Notes: generated by a model from the letters alone, not told the origin. Counted from the stretch's first letter, positions 8,911 to 17,921 are shown. The stretch: DNA of 64,000 nucleotides from Enterococcus sp. 9E7_DIV0242 (GCF_002140975.2 NZ_CP147247.1:3349001-3413000); one strand, 5' to 3'. A program made the numbers and translations.

Positions 8911-10830
8911 AAAATAATCCCAATCTCCTGAACGGTGTGTAGTAAAATTGACCATCTCATTCAATTCAATCTCTGTCGCAGAAGTATGGTCATCACCATG
9001 ATCATCATTTTCTGTAACAGTAATTATACTGGTGGCAGTTTTATTCCCATCTTCTGCTGTTGCAGTGATAGTTGCGGTTCCTGTTTTGATTCCGTAAATG
9101 TTGCCTTTGTCATCGACCGTTACAAATTCAGGGTTGGAGCTTGTCCATGTAATTTTTTTATTTGTTGCATTTTCAGGAGTCAGTATTGCCGTCAGCTGTT
9201 CTTTACCACCAATCGGAATATCTTTAGATTCCGGAGACAGATGAATAGCTGAGAGTGGTTCCAAATTATCTGTATACGCATTAACGTATAGATTTCCTTT
9301 GAAGCTACCACCAAAAAGATCACCATCGGAGATACCACGCCAGAAAATTCTGTTTTCGGCATTTTCATAACTGACAAAAGTTCTACCAGCAGGTAGATCT
9401 GGGAAACTACCATTTTCGGCACTTTTGACTGCTTGGAACACTGTATGGAATGAACTGATATCTTTAGGATAGTTTACTTTAATGATGATCGAGTAATCTG
9501 ATTGTTTCTCTATTTCTACAGATTCTGTTGGAATTTCCTTCATTCCGGCTGAAGTTACTGTGCCGGTGGCAATTTTGGTCATATTAGCATGGTTGTTGAT
9601 AGTTTCCCAACTACGAATCCCTTTGTTCAAATAGTAGACTTCATAATCAATGCCTTTTTGCTCACTATAGAAAGACACGGCCTTTAGCAATTCGGTCTTT
9701 TCTTGTGTACTGTAGGTGCTAGCTAAATAAACGGAATTTGTGTTTGAAGAAAAATTATAATAGTTACTTCGTTCTTTATTGACATAGGTTCTCACGTTAT
9801 CAAATTGCTCCATTTTTGTATCTGCTGCATAGATCTCTGAACATAGTACATAAATATCTTCATAACTGATATAAAAATATCCAGCACCTATTGGCTCTTC
9901 TCCCCAAGAATTCTTCACGAGAAATGCTCCATCGTTAGTTGGTGTAATAGTAAAGTTGTCTTTGCTGTAGGTGTTGTCCCAGCCAACGATTGTAACGCCG
10001 TGATTCACACGGGCTAAATCTGTTCCTTGTTTGGGAACTAATGCTGTTCCAACATCTGAGACCGGAACAAAACTACTTTTAAGTTGATTATCGTAATACT
10101 TACTATTATGAGTCGATTCCTCGTAATATGAGAAGGCGACTGCCCCATATTCATATATTTTATTTTTCATTTCCTCAATCTTAGCTTTTCGAGAAGCTTC
10201 AGAACTATTATAAGAAATTGCTGGAATTTTTTCTATACCTTCAACATATATCGGCGACTTTTTCTCTTTGATTTTTTCAAAATCGGCTAGTGGCATTGGC
10301 GTATTCAGCGCTGGGTCTAAGGGTGTTGGAAAGTCTTCTTCCAATGTTCCATTGTTGTTTAAGGCACTTTGAAAGAAAAGAGAAGCATGCGTACCCCCGT
10401 CATTCAAAGCTCTGTCTCCGTAAGGATTGACCGCATCAGAGAATGATTGTCTGCCTGAATAATAATTGTAATAATTAGGTGAAAGTGTGTATTCTACACC
10501 AAATTCTTTTTTGTTAGAAGAAGTAATGACATCTAATGCAGAATAAGCCCAACAAATACCTACTCGTCCTTGATCCCTCATTATTGTCTGAACATTACCG
10601 GAATTAAAATCAAATTTTTCTGGCAATAAATTTTTAGCTTTATTTACTGCTTCATTTGTTTGAGGAATAAGAGGGCCATTTTCTTGGGTTATGCCAGCCC
10701 CTTCTTCAATTATCTGCTCAACATTCTCTACCTTAAGTACCTGCTCTTCTGCGAATCCTTGCTGCCCGAAAAAAGACAAACTCAGGAAAAGAGCACTTAT
10801 ACTTAGTAAAGCTCCTTTTTTTACTCTCAT
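7684..10830 (-). CDS. Secreted papain-like cysteine protease with Ig-like and PPC-like repeats
   Basis: 1048-residue secreted protein. A signal peptide ends near residue 27 (QGFA/EE). The C1-family catalytic domain follows: Cys93 in GICWAYS, His near 277 in VNHGVTIVGWDN, and Asn near 305 in VKNSWGEE, so the triad is complete. Residues about 530-612 form a bacterial Ig-like (Big_2) domain. After that come repeats of 205 residues that begin with a DWDYFSFTPEESG motif resembling bacterial pre-peptidase C-terminal (PPC) domains. The protein stops abruptly just inside a third unit (see the decayed repeat). No LPXTG anchor is seen; it may be released or held by the repeats. Start supported by a GAGGAG site. 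The substrate is unknown. Confidence 0.88.
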   Translation of the reverse strand: MRVKKGALLSISALFLSLSFFGQQGFAEEQVLKVENVEQIIEEGAGITQENGPLIPQTNEAVNKAKNLLPEKFDFNSGNVQTIMRDQGRVGICWAYSALDVITSSNKKEFGVEYTLSPNYYNYYSGRQSFSDAVNPYGDRALNDGGTHASLFFQSALNNNGTLEEDFPTPLDPALNTPMPLADFEKIKEKKSPIYVEGIEKIPAISYNSSEASRKAKIEEMKNKIYEYGAVAFSYYEESTHNSKYYDNQLKSSFVPVSDVGTALVPKQGTDLARVNHGVTIVGWDNTYSKDNFTITPTNDGAFLVKNSWGEEPIGAGYFYISYEDIYVLCSEIYAADTKMEQFDNVRTYVNKERSNYYNFSSNTNSVYLASTYSTQEKTELLKAVSFYSEQKGIDYEVYYLNKGIRSWETINNHANMTKIATGTVTSAGMKEIPTESVEIEKQSDYSIIIKVNYPKDISSFHTVFQAVKSAENGSFPDLPAGRTFVSYENAENRIFWRGISDGDLFGGSFKGNLYVNAYTDNLEPLSAIHLSPESKDIPIGGKEQLTAILTPENATNKKITWTSSNPEFVTVDDKGNIYGIKTGTATITATAEDGNKTATSIITVTENDDHGDDHTSATEIELNEMVNFTTHRSGDWDYFSFTPEESGLYVTRVERTKGDNNTFFSLVLSGSTDAYAVTEDKSLYNHVSSLIAGRTYSVALHKNNSLNDPLPAGSEGTLKVMKLSRSIELKSAVTSYELMALGTTKSLDVQVDCPPEIEVYKLKYATEWNKNNISIDQTGLITAENQGVSQYYVSTTFVQGTFNVLNQRIEVSDDHSNDFRFATKLNLNEAVDFTTEYSGDLDYFSFTPEESGLYVTRVERTKGDNNTFFSLVLSGSTDAYAVTEDKSLYNHVSSLIAGRTYSVALHKNNSLNDPLPAGSEGTLKVMKLSRSIELKSAVTSYELMALGTTKSLNVQVDCPPEIEVYKLKYATEWNKNNISIDQTGLITAENQGVSQYYVSTTFVQGTFNVLNQRIEVSDDYSNDFRFATKLNLNEAVDSTTEYSGGLD

Positions 10831-11219
10831 TGTATATCCAACTCCTCATTCATTTTTTACTCTCTTTTTTTGGACCAACAACTTTCTTTTCTTTTCAGAG
10901 TTCCTCCTCCAATCTTATGTTTATTAGTATAAAACTGCATGGTCCAGACACCTTTATATTAGCAATAGTAGCACATTTTAATGAGTGTTTCCCATCAAAA
11001 ATATATCATTCAATTTATTTAAAAATGATTTTTTGAAATTTAAATAAAAATGTTAAGGGATTGGTATTCTGTTTTAAGTAGATTTTTTCGAACAATCAAG
11101 AGAAGGTGTTTAGATATATCGTCATTCTTGTGTATGTTCGTCATTTCATTTAGTTGTTATTTTTTTATAAATTCAAATCTGAATGGCCATCGAAAAGATT
11201 TAAAATGAAAGCAAATAAA
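10831..11219. other. AT-rich intergenic region between divergent genes
   Basis: Holds the upstream region of the protease (minus strand) and nothing recognisable as a gene. A possible minus-strand -10 box (TATACT) lies at about 10929-10934 without a good -35 partner. A second purine-rich GGAGGAGG lies upstream of the protease start on the minus strand without a convincing start codon. Confidence 0.35.
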
Positions 11220-11277
11220 GTGACACTTCGTCACCGTCTGTGATATGCTTTTTGTAGATAGGGTGACAAAGTGTCAC
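11220..11277 (+). promoter_or_regulatory. Twin operators and promoter of the TetR gene
   Basis: Two palindromes of the form GTGAC-N5-GTCAC lie at 11220-11234 and 11263-11277, and the two whole sites are also inverted relative to each other. A likely promoter sits between them, with GTGACA as -35 inside the first site and TATGCT as -10 near 11244. Binding at either site would block transcription, so this is a strong candidate for autoregulation by the TetR protein that starts at 11311. Confidence 0.7.
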
Positions 11278-11310
11278 TTTGCTTTTGTTTAGAGGAACGG
11301 GAGGCGTATT

Positions 11311-11907
11311 ATGCCAAAGCAGACATTTTATCATTTGCCGAGTGAAAAGCGCTTGATGATCGAAGCAGCGTTGCTAGATGTTTTTTTCGAGCAACATATC
11401 AGTCAGGTGACAGTTACTCAAATCGTTGAAAAGACAGGTATTTCCAGGGCAGCTTTCTATAAATACTTTCCAACTCTTGAAGATGCGCATCTTTATATGA
11501 TTAAGAAGATAGCGATGACCATCCATCAGGATATTCTGAGGTATATTGAAGAAAATGAACGGGATTTCTTTGGAGGAATCAGTGAGTATTTACGCTATTG
11601 CGGGGAACTGGATCATAAGAGTGATTATTGGAAAGGGCTCAAGCTGTTGATCAAAGGCGAGAATACGATCATGCATCAACGAATGTCACCTACAAATGAT
11701 TCCGAGATGAGTCAGGAGTGGCTGGGCATATTGGAGCGAAATGGATTTCAGATTACGGATTCAGAAGAAGCCATCTGTTTTTTATACTTTGTCATGGACA
11801 TAGTCATTGATTCGTTGACAGCTTTTATTGTAAACGATTGGGCAACAGAGGAACTGCTCAAGGAATTTTCGTATAAGAAAAAATGGTTGATACGAGGTAT
11901 CAAGTAA
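11311..11907 (+). CDS. TetR family transcriptional regulator
   Basis: 198 residues. The N-terminal helix-turn-helix is typical (VTQIVEKTGISRAAFYKYF, residues about 32-50); the C-terminal part is an all-helical ligand domain without recognisable ligand. Preceded by GGGAGG and by the twin GTGAC palindromes. It is followed by a DUF2871 membrane protein, a pairing I recall from related genomes, which suggests that protein is its target. Confidence 0.87.
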   Translation: MPKQTFYHLPSEKRLMIEAALLDVFFEQHISQVTVTQIVEKTGISRAAFYKYFPTLEDAHLYMIKKIAMTIHQDILRYIEENERDFFGGISEYLRYCGELDHKSDYWKGLKLLIKGENTIMHQRMSPTNDSEMSQEWLGILERNGFQITDSEEAICFLYFVMDIVIDSLTAFIVNDWATEELLKEFSYKKKWLIRGIK

Positions 11908-11918
11908 GGACATTGGCA

Positions 11919-11955
11919 GTGTGGGACAGAAGAGCTTAGGTGAAATAAGCTGCGA
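11919..11955 (+). repeat. Fragment resembling a GTGGGACAGAAG intergenic repeat
   Basis: GTGGGACAGAAG at 11921-11932 matches the end sequence of the larger structured repeat at 25152-25437, and is followed by a small hairpin (GAGCTTA / TAAGCT). No matching right end is present, so this looks like a truncated or short form. Confidence 0.4.
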
Positions 11956-12005
11956 GTACATTTGCCGCAAAATAGAGAGAACATGAAGTGATTCAGGAGG
12001 AAAGA

Positions 12006-12410
12006 ATGATGAAAAAGCTAGTGCGAGTAAGTATGATGTATATGATTTTAGGCTTAGTATTCGGTGTTTACTATCGAGAATTTACAAAATTGAATGGTTT
12101 TACAGGTGTGACACAGTTAAGTGTGCTTCACACGCATACGTTGATTTTAGGAATGTTTTTCTTTTTAATCGTTTTGTTGCTGGAAAAGAATTTTCAACTC
12201 ATGAAACATAGAAATTATAAGAAATTTTATTTATGCTACAATATCGGCTTAGGTGTCACCTTGTTAATGCTATTCGTACATGGAACGATGACTGTTTTAG
12301 GGTATGCAGATCATGCAGCAATAGCTGGAATTGCCGGCTTAGGGCATATTATGTTAGCTGTTGGTTTAGGCTATTTTTTCAATGTACTGTATGGATCGGT
12401 CAAAGATTGA
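12006..12410 (+). CDS. DUF2871 family membrane protein
   Basis: 134-residue integral membrane protein with four predicted helices, the first at MMYMILGLVFGVYYREF. I recognise the family DUF2871 from the FTKLNGF and LSVLHTHTLILGMFFFL stretches; the histidines of LHTHT and the later HA and GH pairs could bind a metal or haem, but the function is unknown. AGGAGG (11995-12000) places the start at ATG 12006; the GTG at 11988 would overlap that site. It is 98 nt downstream of the TetR gene and probably cotranscribed. Confidence 0.8.
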   Translation: MMKKLVRVSMMYMILGLVFGVYYREFTKLNGFTGVTQLSVLHTHTLILGMFFFLIVLLLEKNFQLMKHRNYKKFYLCYNIGLGVTLLMLFVHGTMTVLGYADHAAIAGIAGLGHIMLAVGLGYFFNVLYGSVKD

Positions 12411-12496
12411 ATGATTAGGAGCAATGTGGCTTAGAGCACTTGGCTGTCGTGGGTATAAGGCTAGAAGGAGAAGGACCACGAATAGGAGGGCTTAAA

Positions 12497-13138
12497 ATGA
12501 AAAGAAGAACCTTGATAGTATGTGCGAGTCTGCTTTTTGTCGTAAGTTGCTTTGTTTTCCTCGCTGTTTCTAAAAAGGATGTAGATCCCTCAATTACAGT
12601 CGAACAATTATCATTGGACGCATTGCCATTTGAAATTGCAGAATTAGGAAAAGAGCTCGAGGGTGAAGGGGCTGAAGAGCTTAAATATTTTGAAATAAGT
12701 AGTATTGAGGAAGAGCTTTTATATGTAGAGTTATCTGGAAGGCGAGTGTTCCAGAATGGAGATGTCAGTGAGTTTGAGGTGTTTTTACAATTTCCACAGG
12801 ACAAAGAGCGTTTGGTTTCGAAAACCTATCAAAATAAAACTCTTATAGTTAGCTATAGAACAGAAAGTACATTGCATGAACACATGACAAACAGTCTGTC
12901 TACCTCAATGAGCAATGCGGCTTCTGTCGATTTAGGCAAGAAATATTGTGCATTCATACCAGCGATAGGACCCGTAGAAAAGGACGGAACAAGGTTAGGG
13001 TATGCTGTTTTCTCCGATGATCAAATGATCATCGACTCTATGAAGGAAGATCCGGATAGTATAGAGAAAAAAATTTCAGAAGATGATTTTGTGTATGAAT
13101 ACCGACTCACTGCTGAACTTATAAAAACAGAGACTTAA
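12497..13138 (+). CDS. Putative lipoprotein of unknown function
   Basis: 213 residues starting at ATG 12497 behind AGGAGGG; the longer frame from 12440 lacks such a site. The N-terminus has a charged stretch, a hydrophobic core and a possible lipobox (VVSC), so it is probably a lipid-anchored surface protein; a simple membrane anchor is the alternative. The rest is acidic and soluble, with no family I recognise. It ends before a strong terminator, possibly the end of the TetR-DUF2871 unit. Confidence 0.6.
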   Translation: MKRRTLIVCASLLFVVSCFVFLAVSKKDVDPSITVEQLSLDALPFEIAELGKELEGEGAEELKYFEISSIEEELLYVELSGRRVFQNGDVSEFEVFLQFPQDKERLVSKTYQNKTLIVSYRTESTLHEHMTNSLSTSMSNAASVDLGKKYCAFIPAIGPVEKDGTRLGYAVFSDDQMIIDSMKEDPDSIEKKISEDDFVYEYRLTAELIKTET

Positions 13139-13191
13139 TTGAGGTAGCTGGATAAAATTTTTGTTATCGAAAAATTGCTTCATTAAATAAG

Positions 13192-13229
13192 AAGAAGTCG
13201 AGGCGTATGGATGCCTTGACTTCTTTTTT
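13192..13229 (+). terminator. Rho-independent terminator
   Basis: AAGAAGTC (13192-13199) pairs with GACTTCTT (13218-13225), with an inner AGGC/GCCT pair, followed by a T-run. It ends the plus-strand unit and lies between convergent genes. Confidence 0.85.
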
Positions 13230-13250
13230 CTTTTACTTCATCGTAATCAA

Positions 13251-14204
13251 TCAGCTTTTGTGGGTGGACAAGCTGAGCTGATAGCGAGTGATTGCCGCTT
13301 TTGCCAACTTGTCGAAATTAGGTGTAGTCAATGATACGTCTGTCTTCAGCTCATTGATTGTTTCGATGATTGCCGCTATTTCTCCAAAATTCCCTTCTGC
13401 CATGTTCATCACCGGTGTAAGGTACAAGAGCTGTAGCACTCGCTTTGCTCTTGTAGGATGACCGAATAGCCATTTTTGTGATCTAGGGACAATTGCGTGC
13501 CCTTTTGCTTCGAGTAGTGTGAAAACCTCATGATACGCATGAGCAGCTGCGTTTAGAAAATCTTTAGAGTGTCGGATTTTCTTGGAGTTGTTATCAAAAA
13601 GGTAGTCGAGACTATTCATTATCATGATCAACACGCCGTGACTTTTCAGCCAATCATCTAGCTGAGGCTCTTCTTTCCAGGTATACTGGGTTTGTTTAAA
13701 GACTTCATCTAGTGTCTTGTGGATGGTCATTTTTTCTACCATCGAATGAATTTTCATATTTCCTTTGCCGAATCGAAGAATCGTGAAGGTAACACCTTTT
13801 CGAGTACCGCCAGTGTTTTGAAAACCAAAGAGAATCGTTTTAGCGGTCGGACTTTGGGTCATTATTTTTTGTTCAAGCTTTTTTGCGTTCATTTGATTGC
13901 CGACAAAAATAATCGTTTGACTGCAATTTGCTGCTAAAGGCTCGACCACCGTGTTGAAGTCATTGTATTTCATCGTGACAAAAATCAAGTCAAAAAAGCT
14001 ATCTGGTACTAATTCTGAAATAACGTTGACAGAGTCGTGTGTTTTCTTTTTCTGCAGCTCATGGCTGAGTACTAAACCATGCGTTTCTAAATCTATTTTT
14101 CGTTGTCCTCGTGCAAGCATCGTGACATCATTGTTTTTATTCTTTAGTAGTGAGTGGGCCAGAAAGCTCCCTTGGATGCCGGCACCATAAATCAAAATTT
14201 TCAT
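13251..14204 (-). CDS. Ketopantoate reductase (ApbA/PanE) family oxidoreductase
   Basis: 317 residues. The N-terminus is a Rossmann dinucleotide-binding fold (ILIYGAGIQGSFLA, the GxGxxG-type loop at residues 7-12), followed by the family pattern FVTMKYND and a C-terminal helical domain. PanE proteins reduce ketopantoate with NADPH for pantothenate synthesis, but many paralogues such as this one, next to their own TetR regulator, probably act on other substrates. Divergent from the TetR gene at 14351 across a region with a candidate operator. Confidence 0.78.
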   Translation of the reverse strand: MKILIYGAGIQGSFLAHSLLKNKNNDVTMLARGQRKIDLETHGLVLSHELQKKKTHDSVNVISELVPDSFFDLIFVTMKYNDFNTVVEPLAANCSQTIIFVGNQMNAKKLEQKIMTQSPTAKTILFGFQNTGGTRKGVTFTILRFGKGNMKIHSMVEKMTIHKTLDEVFKQTQYTWKEEPQLDDWLKSHGVLIMIMNSLDYLFDNNSKKIRHSKDFLNAAAHAYHEVFTLLEAKGHAIVPRSQKWLFGHPTRAKRVLQLLYLTPVMNMAEGNFGEIAAIIETINELKTDVSLTTPNFDKLAKAAITRYQLSLSTHKS

Positions 14205-14245
14205 TGTATCCCTCCGTTAATGGACAGGTGTTGATTAATCGCCTG

Positions 14246-14267
14246 TTGTCTATTATAGTAAAGACAA
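14246..14267. promoter_or_regulatory. Candidate operator between divergent genes
   Basis: TTGTCT (14246-14251) and AGACAA (14262-14267) form an inverted repeat around an AT-rich centre that contains TATTATAGT, a plausible -10 region. Its position between the reductase and a TetR gene suggests control of both. Confidence 0.45.
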
Positions 14268-14350
14268 TAGAGCGTAGGTACAAGCAACAGTTTGCTTGTT
14301 TTGTTGAGTATTAGACAATCAAGAAAAAGTGTTGAGAGGAGTGAGGAACA

Positions 14351-14848
14351 TTGGATCGAAGAAAAAGGAAAAGCCGCTTGGCTATCAAGGAAGCCTTGTT
14401 TCATTTGTTAGAGAAGCAGGAATTCAGTGCGATCAAGGTCAGTGAAATCTGTGAGGTGGCTGACATTAATCGTGGTACCTTCTATTTGAATTACTTAGAT
14501 AAGTACGATTTGCTGGAAAAAATCATTCACGAGCAAATCGATTTGTTAGTCGATTACTGCAAAAAACATCCGCATGATGGTTCTTCTTCGCTGAAACGAA
14601 CGTTTCAGTATATCGCGGAGAATAAGGGGCTATTTCAACAGTTGTTTACCGCAGATTCTCAAGGTGTATTTAATCAATACCTGACACATCATGTGATGAC
14701 TGAATTATCAGAAGAGAGCACAAATACCATTCAGGCAATTTTTGCGGCAAGTGGTGTCACCGGTATTTTAGGCTGGTATTTGACGAATGAGACAGTTGAG
14801 GTTGAGCAGCTTTATGAGATCGAAGCAGTTATTGCCAAGCTGCAGTAA
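14351..14848 (+). CDS. TetR family transcriptional regulator
   Basis: 165 residues, starting with TTG at 14351 behind a GAGAGGAG site. The helix-turn-helix lies at residues about 24-44 (VSEICEVADINRGTFYLNY). The C-terminal half has the compact form seen in the TetR_C_8/33 type regulators. It likely represses itself and the divergent reductase gene at 13251-14204. Confidence 0.82.
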   Translation: MDRRKRKSRLAIKEALFHLLEKQEFSAIKVSEICEVADINRGTFYLNYLDKYDLLEKIIHEQIDLLVDYCKKHPHDGSSSLKRTFQYIAENKGLFQQLFTADSQGVFNQYLTHHVMTELSEESTNTIQAIFAASGVTGILGWYLTNETVEVEQLYEIEAVIAKLQ

Positions 14849-14951
14849 TTTTTTATTTATTGAAAAGCCTGATGTTCGCAGGATTGGACAAAAAACAATA
14901 AAAGAAATCGTTTATACTGATTGACTGACCTAGTAAAAGGGAGTGAATGGT

Positions 14952-16952
14952 ATGGATAGAGTAACTGCGGAAGAACAAGCCAATTGGAAAGTGACGAAGA
15001 AATTACTGCAGGAGAGAAAAGCTGAGATCGATGCCGAAATATCAGGTTTTCTTAAAGAATCAGAGCAGTTCCAACATTATTTGACAGATTACAGGGGTGA
15101 GATAGATCCACATGAAATGTTCACCAATCTCAGACTTCAAGAGCAACAATTTATAGTAGGCAGCTTTCGTTTTCGTCAGCTTGAAAAAATAGAGAAGCAG
15201 CTGCAGCAGCCTTATTTTACTCGGGTGGATTTTGTTTTTTCCGGAGAAACGACGGCTGAGATCATTTACATCGGTAGTTTTTCCTTTGCGGCAGGGAATG
15301 GTGAGTTGCTTATTTACGATTGGCGCGCACCGATCGCCGGGATTTTTTATGATTTTGATATTGGTTCGGCACGCTATCAAGCGCCGAATGGGATGGTTTT
15401 TGGGGAGATCACGCGAAAAAGACAGGTTAAGTTTGTTGAGGGAGCGGTCGACTATGCCATTGAGACAGAGGCGACCTTGTTTGATGAGGTGCTGCAAAAG
15501 GAATTGATGAATCAGCGCGGTGGTAAAATGTCGACGATCATTCGCACGATTCAAAAGGAGCAGAATCAAATTATTCGAAATCATGCGAGAAAAAGTATGA
15601 TCATTCAAGGTGTGGCCGGCTCTGGAAAAACTTCGATTGCATTGCACCGTATCGCGTTTCTTCTTTATCAGCTTCGAGAACAGCTGACCTCCAATGAAAT
15701 CTTGATTTTATCCCCTAACAAGGTGTTCGCCGAGTATATTTCTGAGGTCTTACCAGAGCTTGGTGAAGAGCCGGTAAACGAGTTCAGCATCGATACATTT
15801 ATCGCTGAGATGACGGGAGTCCAGCCAGAAATTTCCCGATTAGAGGAGACGGAACAGGCGTTGCTTACTGGAGAGGCTGAGGAAGAGCTCGTCTATTTAA
15901 GTACGGCTCGATGTGTGCAAGAGCTGGATGCATTCTTAGAAGCGTTCCAGCGAACAGGTTTTCGACCGAAACCGGTAGTTATCGGAGAGTATACATTTGA
16001 AGAAGAGTACTTGCTTAAACGATTCAACGCCTACCGAAAGCAGCCGATTTTGGAACGTCTGGAGCGAATGGCGGGGGATATGCTGGAAGCAGTTGCGACA
16101 AAGCCCTTTCAGCCGAAAAAGAAACCGACGATCAGAGGCTTGAGTAATCAATTGAAAAGCCGGCTGAGGTATCGCACAGCCGAAGAAGCCTTCGCAGGAT
16201 TTAGAGATAACCTGCCTTTTTCTGTTGGTAGAAAAGGGTATTCTGTTTTATTTGTTTTAGCCTATATCCAACTGTTTTTTGAGAGAAATGAGTTGCTTCA
16301 GGACATGAAATATATTGTCATTGATGAAATGCAGGATTATACACCGCTTCAATTTAACGTTCTCCAACGAGCCTTGCATTGTCCCGTTCTTTTGATTGGT
16401 GACTATACACAGCAGATCGTCGACAGAAATGAGATGACATTGGATAAACTCACGGAGTTGTTTCCAAAAGCCAATGTGATGAATCTGAGCAAGAGCTATC
16501 GGTCTACGTATGAAATCATGATGTTTGCGAAGGCGTTGATCAATGATGACGTTATTCAACCAATGGTTAGACATGGGGAAATGCCGAGAAGAATCATTGT
16601 GAAAAATGTCGAAGAAGAGAAGGGGGAACTTTTAAATGTGATAGACAAATCACTGAAACTGCATGCAACGATTGCCTTGATTACGAAAACACACCGGCAA
16701 GCAGAAAATTGGTATAATGAATTGAAGCACTCAATAAAGCTTGTTTTACTAAATGAGCAGGCGACCACGTTGACGAATCAAGGGGTCGTGATTTGTTCTG
16801 TAGCGATATCAAAGGGTTTAGAGTTTGACCATGTGATCGGATTGGATACACAAGAGGAAAATTTTCAGGGAGCAGCGGGGAAGCAGCAATTGTTTGTGAT
16901 TGCGACTCGAGCCTTGCACCTCCTGACTTTTATCGAAAGGAGCGACGAATGA
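14952..16952 (+). CDS. HelD-like RNA polymerase recycling helicase (paralogue 1)
   Basis: 666-residue UvrD-like superfamily 1 ATPase of the HelD type. An N-terminal coiled-coil arm (residues about 1-90) precedes the HelD-specific segment with IYDWRAPIAGIFYDF. Walker A is GVAGSGKTS near residue 220, Walker B is VIDEMQDYTP near 455, and the helicase motif SKGLEFDHV is near 620. HelD proteins pull stalled RNA polymerase off DNA and some confer rifampicin tolerance. AAAGGGAG gives ATG 14952 as start. It overlaps the following AraC gene by 4 nt (ATGA), so both are translated from one mRNA. A second, longer HelD is at 59288-61456. Confidence 0.87.
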   Translation: MDRVTAEEQANWKVTKKLLQERKAEIDAEISGFLKESEQFQHYLTDYRGEIDPHEMFTNLRLQEQQFIVGSFRFRQLEKIEKQLQQPYFTRVDFVFSGETTAEIIYIGSFSFAAGNGELLIYDWRAPIAGIFYDFDIGSARYQAPNGMVFGEITRKRQVKFVEGAVDYAIETEATLFDEVLQKELMNQRGGKMSTIIRTIQKEQNQIIRNHARKSMIIQGVAGSGKTSIALHRIAFLLYQLREQLTSNEILILSPNKVFAEYISEVLPELGEEPVNEFSIDTFIAEMTGVQPEISRLEETEQALLTGEAEEELVYLSTARCVQELDAFLEAFQRTGFRPKPVVIGEYTFEEEYLLKRFNAYRKQPILERLERMAGDMLEAVATKPFQPKKKPTIRGLSNQLKSRLRYRTAEEAFAGFRDNLPFSVGRKGYSVLFVLAYIQLFFERNELLQDMKYIVIDEMQDYTPLQFNVLQRALHCPVLLIGDYTQQIVDRNEMTLDKLTELFPKANVMNLSKSYRSTYEIMMFAKALINDDVIQPMVRHGEMPRRIIVKNVEEEKGELLNVIDKSLKLHATIALITKTHRQAENWYNELKHSIKLVLLNEQATTLTNQGVVICSVAISKGLEFDHVIGLDTQEENFQGAAGKQQLFVIATRALHLLTFIERSDE

Positions 16953-17809
16953 ATAGACGACAAATCATACAAGCGACGGTCGGGTATGTAGAAGAGCATT
17001 TGGCGCTTCCGCTGTGTATAGAGGAGATTGCCGCGTCCATTTATTATTCCAAGCATCATTTACTTCATGAATTTTCTAGTTACACAAAATTTTCATTGTA
17101 TGATTACATCAAGAAGAGACGACTTCACGAAGCAGGGATGTCTTTGTTGGAAACACCTGCATCTATCATTGATGTCGCTTTGGCATCAGGATATCAGACG
17201 CAACAATCCTTTTCCAAAGCTTTTTCGCAAATCTATAAGCTCTCACCTAAGGAATTCCGCAAAAATAATCGAGTTTTCGGTATATTAGAATCCATGAATA
17301 ACAATGATTTTCCAAGGGATCATGAGCTATCGAAAGTTGCGGTTCAGGTAGCAGCCGAAGGAGATAGGAAGGGTATCCTTAATCATATGAAAAGCTGTCA
17401 ATGGGCTTTTCCGTATTGGGAATCATCTGTATTTGATCAACAAATCTACTCTCGGATAAAAAATCAGGAGGTCGTTATTGCAAAAATAGCGGAACAAATT
17501 GTGGGTGTCTTGGTTTTTGATTCGAAGAACAGGCATATCGACGGGCTGTCTTCTTTGCCGCTTGTTTGGGAATATGGGGTGGAACGTTCGATGCTTCAGT
17601 ATCTTTTTCGAAAAAGAGCAAGCTTGCCCAATGGGGTAACAACTACTAGTTTTCGAGCAGAAGATAAGCTGGATATTGGCTATCATGCTCGTTTGCTGAG
17701 TCTAGGGTTTCGGCCCATGGAGCTTCTTGAAGAATATAATTACCCGACACAAAGATTTGTACTTACGAATGATTTACGGCAAGTAAATTGTAAAACGGGT
17801 TCTATTTAA
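16949..17809 (+). CDS. AraC family regulator fused to a GNAT-like domain
   Basis: 286 residues. An N-terminal AraC/XylS double helix-turn-helix (residues about 8-105, with IDVALASGYQTQQSFSKAF) is followed by a C-terminal region that resembles a degenerate GNAT acetyltransferase fold ending in a GFRPMELLEEYNYP stretch. The DNA-binding part is N-terminal, opposite to most AraC proteins and like the MarA/Rob group. Its 4-nt overlap with helD suggests it senses a compound or stress that HelD counteracts. Whether the C-terminal part acetylates or only binds ligand is unknown. Confidence 0.75.
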   Translation: MNRRQIIQATVGYVEEHLALPLCIEEIAASIYYSKHHLLHEFSSYTKFSLYDYIKKRRLHEAGMSLLETPASIIDVALASGYQTQQSFSKAFSQIYKLSPKEFRKNNRVFGILESMNNNDFPRDHELSKVAVQVAAEGDRKGILNHMKSCQWAFPYWESSVFDQQIYSRIKNQEVVIAKIAEQIVGVLVFDSKNRHIDGLSSLPLVWEYGVERSMLQYLFRKRASLPNGVTTTSFRAEDKLDIGYHARLLSLGFRPMELLEEYNYPTQRFVLTNDLRQVNCKTGSI

Positions 17810-17856
17810 GACTTGATACACAACGATTTTCGTCAGTGTGCCAAGTCTTTTTTTTG
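17810..17856 (+). terminator. Rho-independent terminator
   Basis: GACTTG and ACAC pair with GTGT and CAAGTC around a loop, followed by a run of eight T. Ends the helD-AraC operon. Confidence 0.85.
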
Positions 17857-17892
17857 TGAAACGATTTAGCTGTTCTTACAACAAAATTAAAT

Positions 17893-17921
17893 TTGCCTAA
17901 TTATTATACTTGTGTTATATT
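17893..17921 (+). promoter_or_regulatory. Promoter of the PadR-amidase unit
   Basis: TTGCCT (17893-17898) and TATATT (17916-17921) are separated by 17 bp. Just downstream are two ACTTGT words, at the -10 region and after it, that could be PadR half-sites. Confidence 0.55.

Noticed and set aside
12415..12804. Minus-strand open frame opposite the putative lipoprotein
   Set aside because: Ser-rich antisense product with no start signal; the plus-strand gene has AGGAGGG and a signal sequence.
15060..15647. Minus-strand open frame (195 codons) inside the first helD
   Set aside because: Antisense to conserved HelD motifs and lacks a start signal.
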